Shown: positions 21,433 to 30,484, counted from the first letter of the stretch. The stretch: 64,000 nucleotides of DNA from Christensenella sp. (GCA_022009775.1 CP091723.1:806001-870000); one strand, 5' to 3'. Notes: generated by a model not told the origin, from the letters alone. Numbers and translations: made by a program.

Positions 21433-21458
21433 AAACACCGCTTTTGTGGTGTTTTTTT
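21433..21458 (+). terminator. Terminator-like hairpin downstream of the tRNA repeat region
   Basis: AAACACC / GGTGTTT stem with an 8-nt loop followed by T7. The rest of 21341-21712 is AT-rich; apart from a possible -10 TATAAT near 21640 nothing else is evident. Confidence 0.6.
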
Positions 21459-21712
21459 ATGAATTATAGTTATTTTTTTTGCATTTCGGCATTTTATCAT
21501 GTAATATCACATGTATAAACACTGTTTTATGAAAATAAAACACTTTTGCTCAGTGATCTTGTTTTTAATTACTCATAAAACCACAAGAGTCTCACTTGTA
21601 ATTTTATTGTTTATTTTAATTGATTATTAAGCAACTCGTATAATATAATAATTGTGCATGAGAGATCGTTAAACTGCAGAAAAAATCATAATTAAATCAG
21701 GGAGTTTTGCTT

Positions 21713-22435
21713 ATGATATTCCGTCAGAATTCACTCATTCCGAAATATCTTGAAAAAAATCAAAAGGCTTTCGAGATTGTTTTAGTTGTTTTTCAATGCG
21801 TGATATTCCCCATAATATCCATAGTCATATCCTGCGTTGGCGAACAACGCCCCGTCGCAAAATCGCTTTCATACATAGCGTACCGTGAAAATCATATGGG
21901 GCTTATTTATTTTTACGGTTTGCTGTTCGTCGCAGGATTTTTCCTTGCGCTGAAAATGTGTCTCGACGCGGGTCAATACTCAAAGCAAATGAAAATTTTC
22001 TTCCTTTGTTTTGCGGGGATAAGTTGCGTCATTCTCACGACAGGCATTTCTGTGCCTTGGCTTGACGGCGAAGGGGACACCGTCGAAAAATTTGCAAAAC
22101 TTCGCAAGATTCACAACATAGTTTCAACGATCGGATTCGTGATGTTTTTCGTCGTTGAATTGTGTTTGTTTCTCACGACGGCATTCAGAAACGGCAGACA
22201 GTTTCTAATCTCTGCCGGCATGATTTCTTTCGTGCTTATCACGTCGGTGATTCTCATCGAAGAAGCAAATCTCGTGGGCTACAACACCGAGTTGCACTGC
22301 CCCGTAACCGCAATCGCACAAATTTATGTCTTTTGCGTAATAGAACTCACTATGACGATACAGTATTTCCTTATGCGGATAATGCCAAATAAAAAATTCA
22401 CGCTCGAAAAAGAGCCTCTGGAAAGCAACGAATGA
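21713..22435 (+). CDS. Six-helix integral membrane protein of unknown function
   Basis: 240 residues; the ATG at 21713 has SD GGGAG 8 bp upstream, better than the TTG six bases earlier. About six hydrophobic helices at residues ~20-42, 63-85, 95-115, 135-158, 168-185 and 205-225, with short polar loops. Loops contain SYIAYRENHMGLIYFYG and FAKLRKIHNIVSTIG. The topology and the RKIHN loop recall DUF998/Frag1-like membrane proteins, but I cannot assign a family with confidence. It overlaps the following GIY-YIG gene by 4 bp (ATGA), so the two are translationally coupled. Confidence 0.65.
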   Translation: MIFRQNSLIPKYLEKNQKAFEIVLVVFQCVIFPIISIVISCVGEQRPVAKSLSYIAYRENHMGLIYFYGLLFVAGFFLALKMCLDAGQYSKQMKIFFLCFAGISCVILTTGISVPWLDGEGDTVEKFAKLRKIHNIVSTIGFVMFFVVELCLFLTTAFRNGRQFLISAGMISFVLITSVILIEEANLVGYNTELHCPVTAIAQIYVFCVIELTMTIQYFLMRIMPNKKFTLEKEPLESNE

Positions 22436-22698
22436 GCGACGTTTCTCAAAAGTCATACTTTGCATATATCGCGCTTTGCTCGGACGGAACTTATTACGTC
22501 GGATACACCGACGATATCGCAAAACGCGAGAAAACGCACAACTCGGGCAAAGGCGCAAAATATACAAGGTCTCGCCTTCCCGTGCACATAGTGTACAGTG
22601 AAGAATGTTGTGACAAATCTTGCGCAATGTCTCGCGAGTGGCATCTAAAAAGATTGTCGCACGCTCAAAAAGAAACGTTGATAAAAGATAAGAAATGA
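22432..22698 (+). CDS. GIY-YIG nuclease-domain protein (YhbQ/UPF0213 type)
   Basis: 88 residues, a single GIY-YIG domain with nothing attached, as in the YhbQ/UPF0213 family. Motifs: YFAYIALCSDGTYYVGYTDD (the GIY…YIG equivalent), AKREKTHNSGKGAKYTRSR with the conserved arginine and histidine, SREWHLKRLS containing the catalytic-type glutamate, and a lysine-rich end. Such proteins are thought to act on DNA but roles are poorly defined. Start ATG overlaps the stop of the upstream membrane gene (ATGA). A terminator follows. Confidence 0.88.
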   Translation: MSDVSQKSYFAYIALCSDGTYYVGYTDDIAKREKTHNSGKGAKYTRSRLPVHIVYSEECCDKSCAMSREWHLKRLSHAQKETLIKDKK

Positions 22699-22700
22699 AC

Positions 22701-22740
22701 AAAAAAGGCAATCCGCATACTCGTTGATTGCCGTTTTATT
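22701..22740 (+). terminator. Intrinsic terminator after the GIY-YIG gene
   Basis: GGCAATC / GATTGCC stem preceded by A6 and followed by GTTTTATTATTTTA. Confidence 0.65.
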
Positions 22741-22775
22741 ATTTTAATAATAAACAAGTAATTTTCTTCAACTTA

Positions 22776-22804
22776 TGGACAAAATCAAAAAATAAAACTA
22801 TAAT
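22776..22804 (+). promoter_or_regulatory. Promoter of the ArsP_2-like permease gene, probably leaderless
   Basis: TGGACA, 17-bp spacer, TATAAT, then only 9 bp to the ATG with no SD. Confidence 0.55.
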
Positions 22805-22813
22805 ATTCGCACT

Positions 22814-23835
22814 ATGGGTGAAGTTTTTCTCGACGCATTATTAGACAGTCTGAAAATACTTGCGGTCGTTGTTGTTTTCAGTGTGATAATCGCACTGATC
22901 GAGCCGAAATTGTCCGAAAAAGTCAGGCTGAAAGGCAAACTCGCTCCGCTTATCGGGGTGAGCGTTTCACTATTGCCGCAATGCGGATTTTCCATCGTCG
23001 CAACAGATCTTTATCAGAAGCGACACATCACCGTAGGCACACTCATAGGTGTATATCTTGCAACAAGCGACGAGGCTTTGCCGATATTCCTTGGCAATCC
23101 GCAAAAAGCGTTGCACGTACTTCCGCTCATCGCGCTCAAATTTTTGCTCGGTCTCATTCTCGGCTACGCGATAGATGCAATTTTTGCAAAGAGCAGAAAA
23201 AAGGTTGAGCACCACGTTGCGCACTGCGACGAACAATACAAAATCCGTCTCACCGATTGCAAGAGCGCAGAGCTTGTCGAAAAGACAAATGACAATCAAG
23301 AGTGCGTCGAGCATTGTGATTGCGAAGATTGCAAAGAGAGCGAGCATGAAGAAGAAATCGCCATAAAAAAGAAAAAGAAAAAGAAAAATCGACAAAGAAA
23401 CCAAAATCCGAAAAGGCGGAAAAACTCGACAAATATCTCGTTCATCCCCTTCTTCACTCGCTTGAAATATTTGCATATGTATTTATCGTAAACGTAATTC
23501 TCGGCATTGTTATGTACTACGTCGGAGAAGATAAACTCGTGGCGTTTCTCACGCAAAACAAGTATCTTGCGCCGCTCCTTTCGGTGCTTGTGGGCGCAAT
23601 TCCCAACTGCGTGTCTTCCGTCGTGATAAGCGAATTGTACATCATGGGCGGACTCGGATTCGGTGCGACTCTCGGCGGATTGTGCATGAATGCAGGACTC
23701 GGATTCGTATATCTCTTCAAAGACGTGAAACACACACAACGCAACTTTGCGATATTCTTTGCAATGTTTGCAATAAGCGTTGCGGTTGCATACATATTCT
23801 CTGCAATCTTCAACTTCGACGTGCTGAAATTCTGA
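22814..23835 (+). CDS. ArsP_2-like (DUF2899) heavy-metal/manganese efflux permease, frameshifted
   Basis: About 340 residues after repair. Two homologous membrane halves. The first has LLPQCGFSIVATDLYQKRHI and TLIGVYLATSDEALPIFLG (residues ~55-95). The second has AIPNCVSSVVISELYIMGG and LGGLCMNAGLGFVYLF. These PQCGFS / PNC.SS and ATSDEALP signatures are typical of the putative ten-helix metal exporter family. The halves are joined by a charged loop rich in His, Cys and Asp/Glu (HHVAHCDEQ, HCDCEDCKESEHEEE), a plausible metal-binding linker, then a poly-lysine run where the frame breaks (~23370, A-rich). Repair gives KKPKSEKAEKLDKYLVHPLLHS. Substrate not established. Confidence 0.8.
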
Positions 23836-23899
23836 AATAGTCTCTTTTCAAGAACGGAAAAATCACGACGAATTGCGCACTGATAATACAAAAATCGCG

Positions 23900-23974
23900 T
23901 TATTCACACACGAATGTCGATAAGTTGCGGGTTGTGTTGATAAAATGCGGATATATACACACCGTTTATCCACA
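23900..23974. promoter_or_regulatory. DnaA-box cluster upstream of dnaN
   Basis: Two perfect boxes of TTATNCACA: TTATTCACA 23900-23908 and TTATCCACA 23966-23974 (plus strand). Two one-mismatch boxes lie on the minus strand at 23915-23923 (TTATCGACA) and 23935-23943 (TTATCAACA). AT-rich DNA follows to 24126. Could be a DnaA-regulated dnaN promoter or an additional origin element. Confidence 0.65.
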
Positions 23975-24058
23975 TAAAATATCGCCTGATTTGCCAATAT
24001 ATTGCGCTTTTTAATGCGGCAACACGGTATAGTTTGTGGTGTAGGTTTGATTTTCCAC

Positions 24059-24087
24059 TTGTCAACAGACCTTATATATGTTATCAT
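24059..24087 (+). promoter_or_regulatory. dnaN promoter
   Basis: TTGTCA, 17-bp spacer, TATCAT; 39 bp before the dnaN ATG and 85 bp after the last DnaA box. Confidence 0.5.
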
Positions 24088-24126
24088 TATGAAAGAAAAT
24101 ATATCAATAAATAATATAGGCGAAAA

Positions 24127-25227
24127 ATGAAACTTATTTGTCAAGGAAACGAATTGAGCGATGCTCTTGCAAAAGTTGTAAAAGCACTTCCCGTGAAGCG
24201 CAACAACCCGATTCTCGACGGCGTGAAACTCACCGCACTCGGTGACACTCTCACCATTTTCGCAACAGATCTAGAACTCGCAATCGAAAAGAAAATCAAC
24301 GCGCAAGTTCTCATCGAAGGCGAAATCGTCGTTCCGGGCAAACTTTTTGCCGACTACGCAAAGAAAATAGAAGAAGAACAAGTCGAACTCGACGGCACCG
24401 ATCCCGCGAAACTTATCATCAAGTATCTCGACAGTGAACTTATGATAAAATGCTTTAGTGCGGACGAATACCCTGTGTTCAAAGAAGTAGACACACAAAA
24501 TTCTTTCATCATTCTGAAGAAAGAACTTAAAGACATAATTTCAAAGGTCATCTTCAATGTTGCCGTTGACGAAGCAAGACCGTCTCTTCGCGGCGTTTGC
24601 CTTAACGTCAAAGACGATGAAGTTGAAGCGGTTGCTTCCGACGGATACCGTCTTGCTCTTGCAAAAGCGCAAATCAACAACAATGGCGTCATAGACAAAA
24701 TCGTCGTTCCGTCAAAGAGTATGAATGAACTTGCTCGTCTCATCGACGAAGGCGAAGAGACTATCACCGTTTTTGTTGAAAAAAACTATATAATGGTTGA
24801 TCTTTTCCATACAAAAATCGTCACTCGTCTTATCGGCGAAGATTATATCAACTACGAAAAGATTATCCCTAGCGTGTTCACCACTTCCGTCACCGTGGAC
24901 AAGAAACTCTTTGAAAACGCAATCGATCGTGTCTCTCTCATCAATCGCGCAGAGAAAAAATCCTACGTCAAGATGGAAATCAAAGAAGATACGCTCGCAC
25001 TCAACGCTCACTCCGAAGACGGTGAAATCAACGAAAAAGTCACAATCGGACTCAAAGGCAAAGATCTCACGATAGGCTTCAATTCAAAATACATCATTGA
25101 TTGTATGCACGCAATCGACGAGCCGTTCGTGACTCTCAACTTCACCACTTCCACTGCCCCCGGAATCATCAAGGGCGAGTCGGATAGGTGGTTGTATCTC
25201 ATCCTTCCCTTGCGCGTCATCGGCTAA
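24127..25227 (+). CDS. dnaN: DNA polymerase III beta subunit (sliding clamp)
   Basis: 366 residues, full length, unbroken. The three clamp domains are recognisable: N-terminal MKLICQGNELSDALAKVVKALPVKRNNPIL with LTIFATDLELAIEKK; the middle DEARPSLRGVCLNVKDDEVEAVASDGYRLA (conserved GYR); and C-terminal GFNSKYIIDCMHAI ending LYLILPLRVIG, the usual PMRL-like terminus. It encircles DNA and tethers polymerase. Unlike the usual dnaA-dnaN order, it is convergent with dnaA. The stop codon overlaps the first hairpin element. No SD is obvious. Confidence 0.97.
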   Translation: MKLICQGNELSDALAKVVKALPVKRNNPILDGVKLTALGDTLTIFATDLELAIEKKINAQVLIEGEIVVPGKLFADYAKKIEEEQVELDGTDPAKLIIKYLDSELMIKCFSADEYPVFKEVDTQNSFIILKKELKDIISKVIFNVAVDEARPSLRGVCLNVKDDEVEAVASDGYRLALAKAQINNNGVIDKIVVPSKSMNELARLIDEGEETITVFVEKNYIMVDLFHTKIVTRLIGEDYINYEKIIPSVFTTSVTVDKKLFENAIDRVSLINRAEKKSYVKMEIKEDTLALNAHSEDGEINEKVTIGLKGKDLTIGFNSKYIIDCMHAIDEPFVTLNFTTSTAPGIIKGESDRWLYLILPLRVIG

Positions 25228-25352
25228 AAACTGCGCTATTTAGCGAATAGCATTGTCAAAGCCCCTTGTCCAACAACTCATGTGCGCATAGCACATTAGG
25301 GTTGCTGTTCAAGGGGCTTTTTCGCGCTCTTCATCTAAATAGCGCAGTTTTT
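25226..25352 (+). repeat. Nested-hairpin element, copy 1 (full), on the dnaN stop codon
   Basis: Outer stem 25226-25243 / 25335-25352 is a perfect 18 bp (AAAAACTGCGCTATTTAG and its complement). Left internal loop CGAATAGCATTGTC, inner stem 25258-25268 / 25310-25320 perfect 11 bp, apical hairpin CAACTCATGTGC-GCATA-GCACATTAGGGTTG, right internal loop TTCGCGCTCTTCAT. Lies between convergent dnaN and dnaA. Confidence 0.9.
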
Positions 25353-25435
25353 ACAATCGTATTATTGAGCAAACAACTTCGGACGCGATTGACGCAAAGC
25401 GTAACAATCGCTATTCCGTCACTGCGTTCCTTATA

Positions 25436-25524
25436 GAGTCACACTCCCGTTAAATCATGTATTACTTATACATTAGGATTGTCATTCTCGGGGTGCTTTC
25501 TTGTTCTTCATCTAAATATCGCGG
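25436..25524 (+). repeat. Nested-hairpin element, decayed copy
   Basis: Right half is well kept (CATTAGGATTGTCATTCTCGG, GGTGC, then TTCTTCATCTAAATA). The left half is degenerate (AGTCACACTCCCGTTAAATC), so the stems no longer pair fully. Confidence 0.6.
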
Positions 25525-25544
25525 CTTTTATAATTAATAATTAA

Positions 25545-25950
25545 TAATGAATAATTGATCCGAAAGCTTGTGCGGGCGTACTTATAAACGGACTGTGCAA
25601 CTTCAAAGACGGAACACGAGCCGCAACGGCGGCGAGAAAATAAGCGCCGAGCAAGACGGTTGTACGAGAATGCGTGGCACTGTGTTGCGCAAGCCGCCAC
25701 GCAGGCGAAGTGGCATAACAAGGGGACGATACTTGTCTATGCGAGTGCCGCCTGTCTTCCCCGCGAGCGACGGATACTTTTGTAGAGAAAGCACTCTATA
25801 CGAGTGGTGGAAGAAATACCGGCACGGACCGGAAAGATGGGGTGTTCAATTTAGGGTTTCAAACGCTCACCCCTTGTAGAGCCGTGAACAAAACAAAAAC
25901 TTTATTGGTGTCAAGCGAAATGTGTTCCCGTGCCACAATTGTTCATTATT
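25545..25950. repeat. Modular dispersed repeat, copy A
   Basis: Shares blocks with the copies at 44.5 and 48.8 kb. Left: GTACTTATAAACGGACTGTGC and GAGCCGCAACGGCGGCGAG. Middle: GTGGCATAACAAGGGGACGA and CTATGCGAGTGCC. Right: TTTAGGGTTTCAAACGC, GCCGTGAACAAAACAAAA and TTCCCGTGCCACAATTGTTC, bounded by AT-rich TTAATAATGAATAATT. The centre differs from the other copies. No credible gene. Confidence 0.7.
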
Positions 25951-25956
25951 AATTAA

Positions 25957-25984
25957 AAAAAAGCACGCCTCGCGTGCTTTTTTT
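25957..25984 (-). terminator. dnaA terminator
   Basis: Perfect 12-bp stem AAAAAAGCACGC / GCGTGCTTTTTT around CTC, overlapping the dnaA stop; symmetrical, so it can work in both directions. Confidence 0.75.
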
Positions 25985-27353
25985 ATCTGTTGAGTATCAT
26001 GTTTCTTATATCCGCGACTGTGATTTTGATGCGCGGATTGGTCTTGATTTCGTCGCTTATCTTGTCTCTTGCGTGGATAATCGTCGTGTGGTCGCGGCCG
26101 CCGAACATCTCGCCTATTTGCACGAGCGGCGTCGGCAAAAGCTCTGTGATAAGATATATTGCAATCATTCTCGGCTCGACGATGCTCTTTGTTTTCTTCT
26201 TCGAGATTATGTCTGCGGTCGAGATTTTGAAATACTTGCAAACCGCGTCTATAATGTCGCTTGCGTCTATTGTTTCGCCCTTGTCTTCGATAAACTCTGA
26301 GAGTGCTTCATAGGCAAGTTCTTTTGTCGTTATAACGTTGTTCGTAAGAGAACTGAAGAAGATTATCTTGTTGAGCAAGCCTTCCATTTCTCGTATGTTT
26401 GACGGCGATTTTTCAGCAATAAATTCGGCAACTTCATCCGAAAGCATAAACTTGGATTGCGCGGCTTTCGTCTTGAGAATCGCAACTCTCGTTTCCATAT
26501 CGGGAACTTGAATATCCACCGTAAGACCGCAACCGAAACGGGTGCGAAGTCTGTCGGAAAGAGTGGTAAGGTCTTTCGGTGCACGGTCGGACGTCAAGAT
26601 GATTTGTTTGTTGTCCTGATACAAGTCATTGAATATGTGGAAGAACGCTTCCTGCGTGGCTTCCTTGCCGATAAGGAATTGCACGTCGTCCACCATAAGC
26701 ACGTCACATGAGCGATATTTTTCTCTGAAACGATTGTTTTCGTCGTTTGACTTGTTGCGAATGACGTTGATAAGTTCGGTAACGAGCGTTTCCGCACTGA
26801 CGTACAACACGTTCATTTGCTTCTTGTTTTTGAAAAGATAGTTGCCTATCGCGTGCAAAAGGTGTGTTTTTCCGAGTCCGACACCCGAGTATATAAACAG
26901 CGGATTGAAACTTCCGCCCGGATGTTCCGCAATAGTCTTGCAGGCAGCGAGCGCATAGGCGTTTGATTTGCCTTCGACGAAGTTTTCAAAAGTATACTTT
27001 TCAAGGAACGGGCTTTTTTTCTTGCCGTTTTCCTTGGGCGGTTCATTGGTGACGAAGCCTTGATCTTCGATAAACACGGTTTGCTTATTGAGAAAATCGT
27101 CTTTTTTCTCAGGCGTTGTGATTATCACGTCGGTTATTGACGAATTGAGAGCGGACACGACTTCTTTTATCGTGTCTTTATAGCGAGTGTCGATTGTGCG
27201 TTTTGCGTTTGCCGAAATAGTGGATAGCACGATTGCATTATCCACGAAACATACAGGTTCGAGTTTTTCTATCCAGACTTCGTAACTTATAGCCTGGATG
27301 GATTTTGACAACTCGTCTTTTGCGTCTTCCCAAAATTCTTCGATGTTTATCAT
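25983..27353 (-). CDS. dnaA: Chromosomal replication initiator DnaA
   Basis: 456 residues, unbroken. Domain I is short (residues 1-80), followed by a variable linker; AAA+ domain III from ~110 (KYTFENFVEGKSNAYALAAC), Walker A GVGLGKTH, Walker B VLMVDDVQFL, sensor I ILTSDRAPKDL, arginine-finger region SDRLRTRFGCGL; domain IV with the DNA-recognition signature FGGRDHTTIIHA at the C-terminus. It binds TTATNCACA boxes and opens the origin; box clusters lie at 23.9 kb and 33.7 kb. It is divergent from recF and convergent with dnaN, an unusual order. Its -10 is only 7 bp from the ATG and there is no SD, suggesting a leaderless mRNA. Confidence 0.98.
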   Translation of the reverse strand: MINIEEFWEDAKDELSKSIQAISYEVWIEKLEPVCFVDNAIVLSTISANAKRTIDTRYKDTIKEVVSALNSSITDVIITTPEKKDDFLNKQTVFIEDQGFVTNEPPKENGKKKSPFLEKYTFENFVEGKSNAYALAACKTIAEHPGGSFNPLFIYSGVGLGKTHLLHAIGNYLFKNKKQMNVLYVSAETLVTELINVIRNKSNDENNRFREKYRSCDVLMVDDVQFLIGKEATQEAFFHIFNDLYQDNKQIILTSDRAPKDLTTLSDRLRTRFGCGLTVDIQVPDMETRVAILKTKAAQSKFMLSDEVAEFIAEKSPSNIREMEGLLNKIIFFSSLTNNVITTKELAYEALSEFIEDKGETIDASDIIDAVCKYFKISTADIISKKKTKSIVEPRMIAIYLITELLPTPLVQIGEMFGGRDHTTIIHARDKISDEIKTNPRIKITVADIRNMILNR

Positions 27354-27360
27354 AGTTTTG

Positions 27361-27387
27361 ATTATATCAAAAAAGTCGATTTTTCAA
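27361..27387 (-). promoter_or_regulatory. dnaA promoter, probably leaderless
   Basis: Minus strand: TTGAAA (or CTTGAA), 15-16 bp, perfect TATAAT at 27361-27366, then 7 bp to the ATG at 27353. Confidence 0.55.
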
Positions 27388-27422
27388 GCAAAAATCCAAA
27401 AAGAAAACTTAAACACAAGATG

Positions 27423-27451
27423 TTGAAAAATTTTGCGCTCTACGCTATACT
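27423..27451 (+). promoter_or_regulatory. recF promoter, probably leaderless
   Basis: TTGAAA, 17-bp spacer, TATACT, then 8 bp to the recF ATG; no SD between. Confidence 0.6.
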
Positions 27452-27459
27452 TGTAGTGT

Positions 27460-28548
27460 ATGAAAATCGTCTCGTTGGAACTTAAAAACTTCAGAAACTA
27501 CACTCACGCGCTCGTCGAATTCAAAGACGGGCTTAACGTGTTGTACGGAAAAAACGCCAGCGGAAAGACGAATATGCTCGAAAGTGTGTATCTTTGCTCG
27601 ATATTTCACTCTCCGCGCACCACGAAAGACAAAGAAATGATTCTTATGGGCGAAAGTAAAGCGCAGGTGAAAATCGTGCTTGAAAGCAAATTTCGCCGTC
27701 ACACGATAAATCTTCAGATAGACGAACAAGGCAAGAAAAAAGTTGCGGTGGACAATATTCCCGTCAATCGTGCAGGCGAACTTCTTGGCGTTCTCGGCGT
27801 TGTGTTTTTTCTCCCCGATGAGATGAAACTCGTCAAGGAATCCCCCGGCGAACGCAGAAGATTTTTGGACGTAGGACTTTCTCAACAACAAAAGAGTTAT
27901 TTCCTTGCTCTTCAACGCTACAACAAAACGCTCAAACAAAAAAACAACCTTCTAAAAGAATATAAATTCAATCCCAACATCGACGATATGCTTGACGTGT
28001 GGGACGCAGGTCTTGCAAAGGAAGGCGCGATAATCATTCAAAAAAGAATGGACTATATCGCAACTCTCAACGACGCAGCAAGAAAGTTTCATTACGCACT
28101 GAGCGGAGAACAAGAAACTCTCGCGTTGTCATATGAAAGCGGTTCTAAAACCGATTGCGACGCAAAAGTCCTTGAAAGCGAATTGTATAAATCCATAATC
28201 GGCGCAAGGCAGAAAGACAAAGAACTCGGCTTCTCAACCGTAGGACCGCATAGGGACGATATAAAAATAGAAATCAACGGCAACGACAGTCGCAAATACG
28301 CGTCCCAAGGACAACAGCGCACGATTGCGCTTGCAATGAAACTCGGCGAAGTGGTCATCTACAAAAACGAGATAGGCGAGCCACCTGTTTTACTTCTTGA
28401 CGACGTTTTGTCCGAACTCGACCAAGACAGACAATCGATGCTTTTGAAAATGACGGAAGGTTTTCAGACTATACTCACCTGCACCGAATACGACCTTAAA
28501 AATCCTGCAACGTTGTTCCATATAAGCGGCGGCAGTGTTGTGAAATGA
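27460..28548 (+). CDS. recF: DNA replication/repair protein RecF
   Basis: 362 residues, full length and unbroken. SMC-like ABC ATPase: N-terminal MKIVSLELKNFRNY, Walker A GKNASGKTN (residues ~30-38), family motif PDEMKLVKESPGERRRFLD, then YASQGQQRTIALAMKL as the signature motif and Walker B PVLLLDDVLSELD, followed by the D-loop. RecF helps load RecA at gaps through RecOR. It is normally downstream of dnaN; here dnaA in reverse orientation lies between them. Own promoter with the start codon at about +2. Confidence 0.97.
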   Translation: MKIVSLELKNFRNYTHALVEFKDGLNVLYGKNASGKTNMLESVYLCSIFHSPRTTKDKEMILMGESKAQVKIVLESKFRRHTINLQIDEQGKKKVAVDNIPVNRAGELLGVLGVVFFLPDEMKLVKESPGERRRFLDVGLSQQQKSYFLALQRYNKTLKQKNNLLKEYKFNPNIDDMLDVWDAGLAKEGAIIIQKRMDYIATLNDAARKFHYALSGEQETLALSYESGSKTDCDAKVLESELYKSIIGARQKDKELGFSTVGPHRDDIKIEINGNDSRKYASQGQQRTIALAMKLGEVVIYKNEIGEPPVLLLDDVLSELDQDRQSMLLKMTEGFQTILTCTEYDLKNPATLFHISGGSVVK

Positions 28549-28618
28549 CGCAAAACCGATACGAAAAGCCGTATTGTTTTGTAAATACGCAACTAAACGC
28601 AAAAACAAGTAAATATAA

Positions 28619-28650
28619 CAAAACACGCACTTTATGTGCGTGTTTTGTGT
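28619..28650. terminator. Bidirectional terminator between recF and parB
   Basis: Perfect 12-bp stem CAAAACACGCAC / GTGCGTGTTTTG with TTTAT loop, T-rich on both strands, between convergent recF and parB. Confidence 0.75.
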
Positions 28651-28709
28651 TTATAAACGTATGATTTTGCAAATATAAGTAAAATTTGCGTTTTACAATA
28701 GGGGTGGAA

Positions 28710-29610
28710 TCAAAGCTTGTCGTTGTACTTCAAGATTTGAACGAGCGCGTATATTCTGTCAAGATCGTCCTTGTTGAAATAGTCTATAGTGATACGGCCC
28801 TTTTGGTCGTTGCCGACAAGTTTGACTTTGGTGGCGAAGACGCGTTTCATATCGCCGACAAATTCTTTAAGTTCCAAGGACAAAGCCTTGTCCGTTCTCG
28901 GTCCGGACGGAATTGCCTTTCTTGTGAAATACAGTCTCACGCGGTTTTCAAGGTCGCGCACGGAGAGCTTGTTGTCGCAGGCTTGTTTTGCAAGCGTGAC
29001 GAGATAGTCTTTGTCGTCGATAGAGATGAGCGTTCTTGCGTGCCCCGGTGAAAGTTTTCCTTCTCTTACGAGTTCGGTTACTTCGTCGGGGGAGTTGCAA
29101 AAGTCTCAAAGTGTTGGTGACGTAGGGACGAGATTTGCCGATACGCACCGCGACTTCTTCTTGAGTGAGACCGTGATTGTCCATAAGTTCACGCATACCT
29201 TCCGCCGCTTCGATTGCGTTTAGGTCTTCTCTGTGCAGGTTTTCGATGAGCGAAATCTCTTGTATTTGTTGCGGAGTGAATTCTCTGATGATTGCAGGCA
29301 CTTTTTTAAGTCCTGCAAGCATGCTTGCTCTGAAACGACGTTCGCCTGCGATAATGAGATATCTTCCGCCTTCAGTTTTTACGAGAAGAAGGGGTTGCAA
29401 AACGCCGTACGTTGCAATGGAAGTTGCCATTTCGCGCAAACTGTCTTCGTCGAATGTTTTTCTCGGCTGATTGGGGTTGCGGTCGATGAGAGAAATGTCA
29501 ATCTCCTGCGCTTGTACGTCACCGTCAATGTCAACTCTGACGTTTTCTTCGTTGTCGTTGAAAAGAGCATTCAAGCCTTTTGCACCAAGGCCGCCTTTTG
29601 TGTTTGCCAT
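28710..29610 (-). CDS. parB: Chromosome-partitioning protein ParB (Spo0J), frameshifted
   Basis: About 300 residues after repair. N-terminal CTP-binding ParB domain with IDRNPNQPRKTF and IAGERRFRASMLAGL (the GERR(Y/F)R box) at ~residues 42-105; HTH domain with LTQEEVAVRIGKSRPYVTN; C-terminal dimerisation region ending LDRIYALVQILKYN. The frame breaks at ~29095 where a G/C run of five should be four; repair gives LLQLPDEVTELVREGKLSPG HARTL. ParB loads at parS; five parS-like sites lie at 33.9-36.7 kb. SD AAGGAG overlaps the parA stop, so parA and parB form a coupled operon. Confidence 0.94.
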
Positions 29611-29613
29611 ACT

Positions 29614-30380
29614 TCACTCCTTAATAAATTTTGATATAAACTCGTTTGCAAGTGCGTTGTATGCAATCGCACCTGCGCATTTGTCGTCGTATAAAGCAAT
29701 GGGTTTCCCGTTGCTAGGGGCTTCCGCAAGCCGTACGTTGCGTGGAATTTTCGTCTCGAAAACTTCCTTTCCGAACAGTTTTTTATTTCGCTTTCGACGT
29801 CTCTTGACAACTTGCTTCGTCCCGTGTACATCGTAAGCACCACGCCGTATACGGTGAGAGAATCGTTGAGATGCCTTTTTGCAAGTCGCACCGTATTGAG
29901 AAGTTGATTCATGCCTTCGAGTGCCAGATACTCGCATTGAAGCGGAATTATCACTCCGTCTGCGGCGCATAAAGCGTTGACAAGAAGCATGTTTATCGAC
30001 GGCGCGCAATCTATAAAGACGAAATCGTAATCCGATTTCACTTTGTCAAGCACGTCTTTGAGCACGTATTCTTTTCTTTGCACTCCGACAAGTTCTTTGT
30101 CGAGCGCACAAAGGTCGAGTGACGACGGAATAAAGTCAAGCCCGTCTATCTCGCTTTTGAAAATACACTTCGATACGTCGTATCCGCACATTGCGTCGTA
30201 TACCGAATTTTGTATTTTTTTGTCGAATATTCCGAGCGAACTCGTCGCGTTGGCTTGCGCATCGAAGTCAACGAGCAAAATTTTGTATCCGTCAAGGGCT
30301 AAATAGGCTGCAAGATTGACGCATGTGGTCGTTTTGCCCACGCCGCCCTTTTGATTGGAGAACGCGACGACTTTTGCCAT
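29614..30380 (-). CDS. parA: Chromosome-partitioning ATPase ParA (Soj), frameshifted
   Basis: About 255 residues after repair. Deviant Walker A QKGGVGKTTTCVNLAAYLA at residues ~8-26, LLVDFDAQANATSSLG, switch DFVFIDCAPSINML, and GVVLTMYTGRSKLS. The frame shifts at ~29779 within a T6/A6 run; repair joins EIKKLFGKEVFETKIPRNVRLAEAPS, the family's C-terminal signature, ending FISKFIKE. ParA acts with ParB in origin segregation and, in Bacillus, regulates DnaA. The ATG at 30380 is 6 bp from a -10 box with no SD. Confidence 0.95.
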
Positions 30381-30386
30381 AAATAA

Positions 30387-30415
30387 AGTGTAACACAACT
30401 ATTGATTTTTTTCAA
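30387..30415 (-). promoter_or_regulatory. parAB promoter, probably leaderless
   Basis: Minus strand: TTGAAA, 17-bp spacer, TACACT, then 6 bp to the parA ATG; no SD. Confidence 0.5.
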
Positions 30416-30484
30416 TTGCGTTTCACAAAAAAGTTTCACATAAATTGCATTGATAGCGTTTTGGTTGAATATAAAATCAATTTT

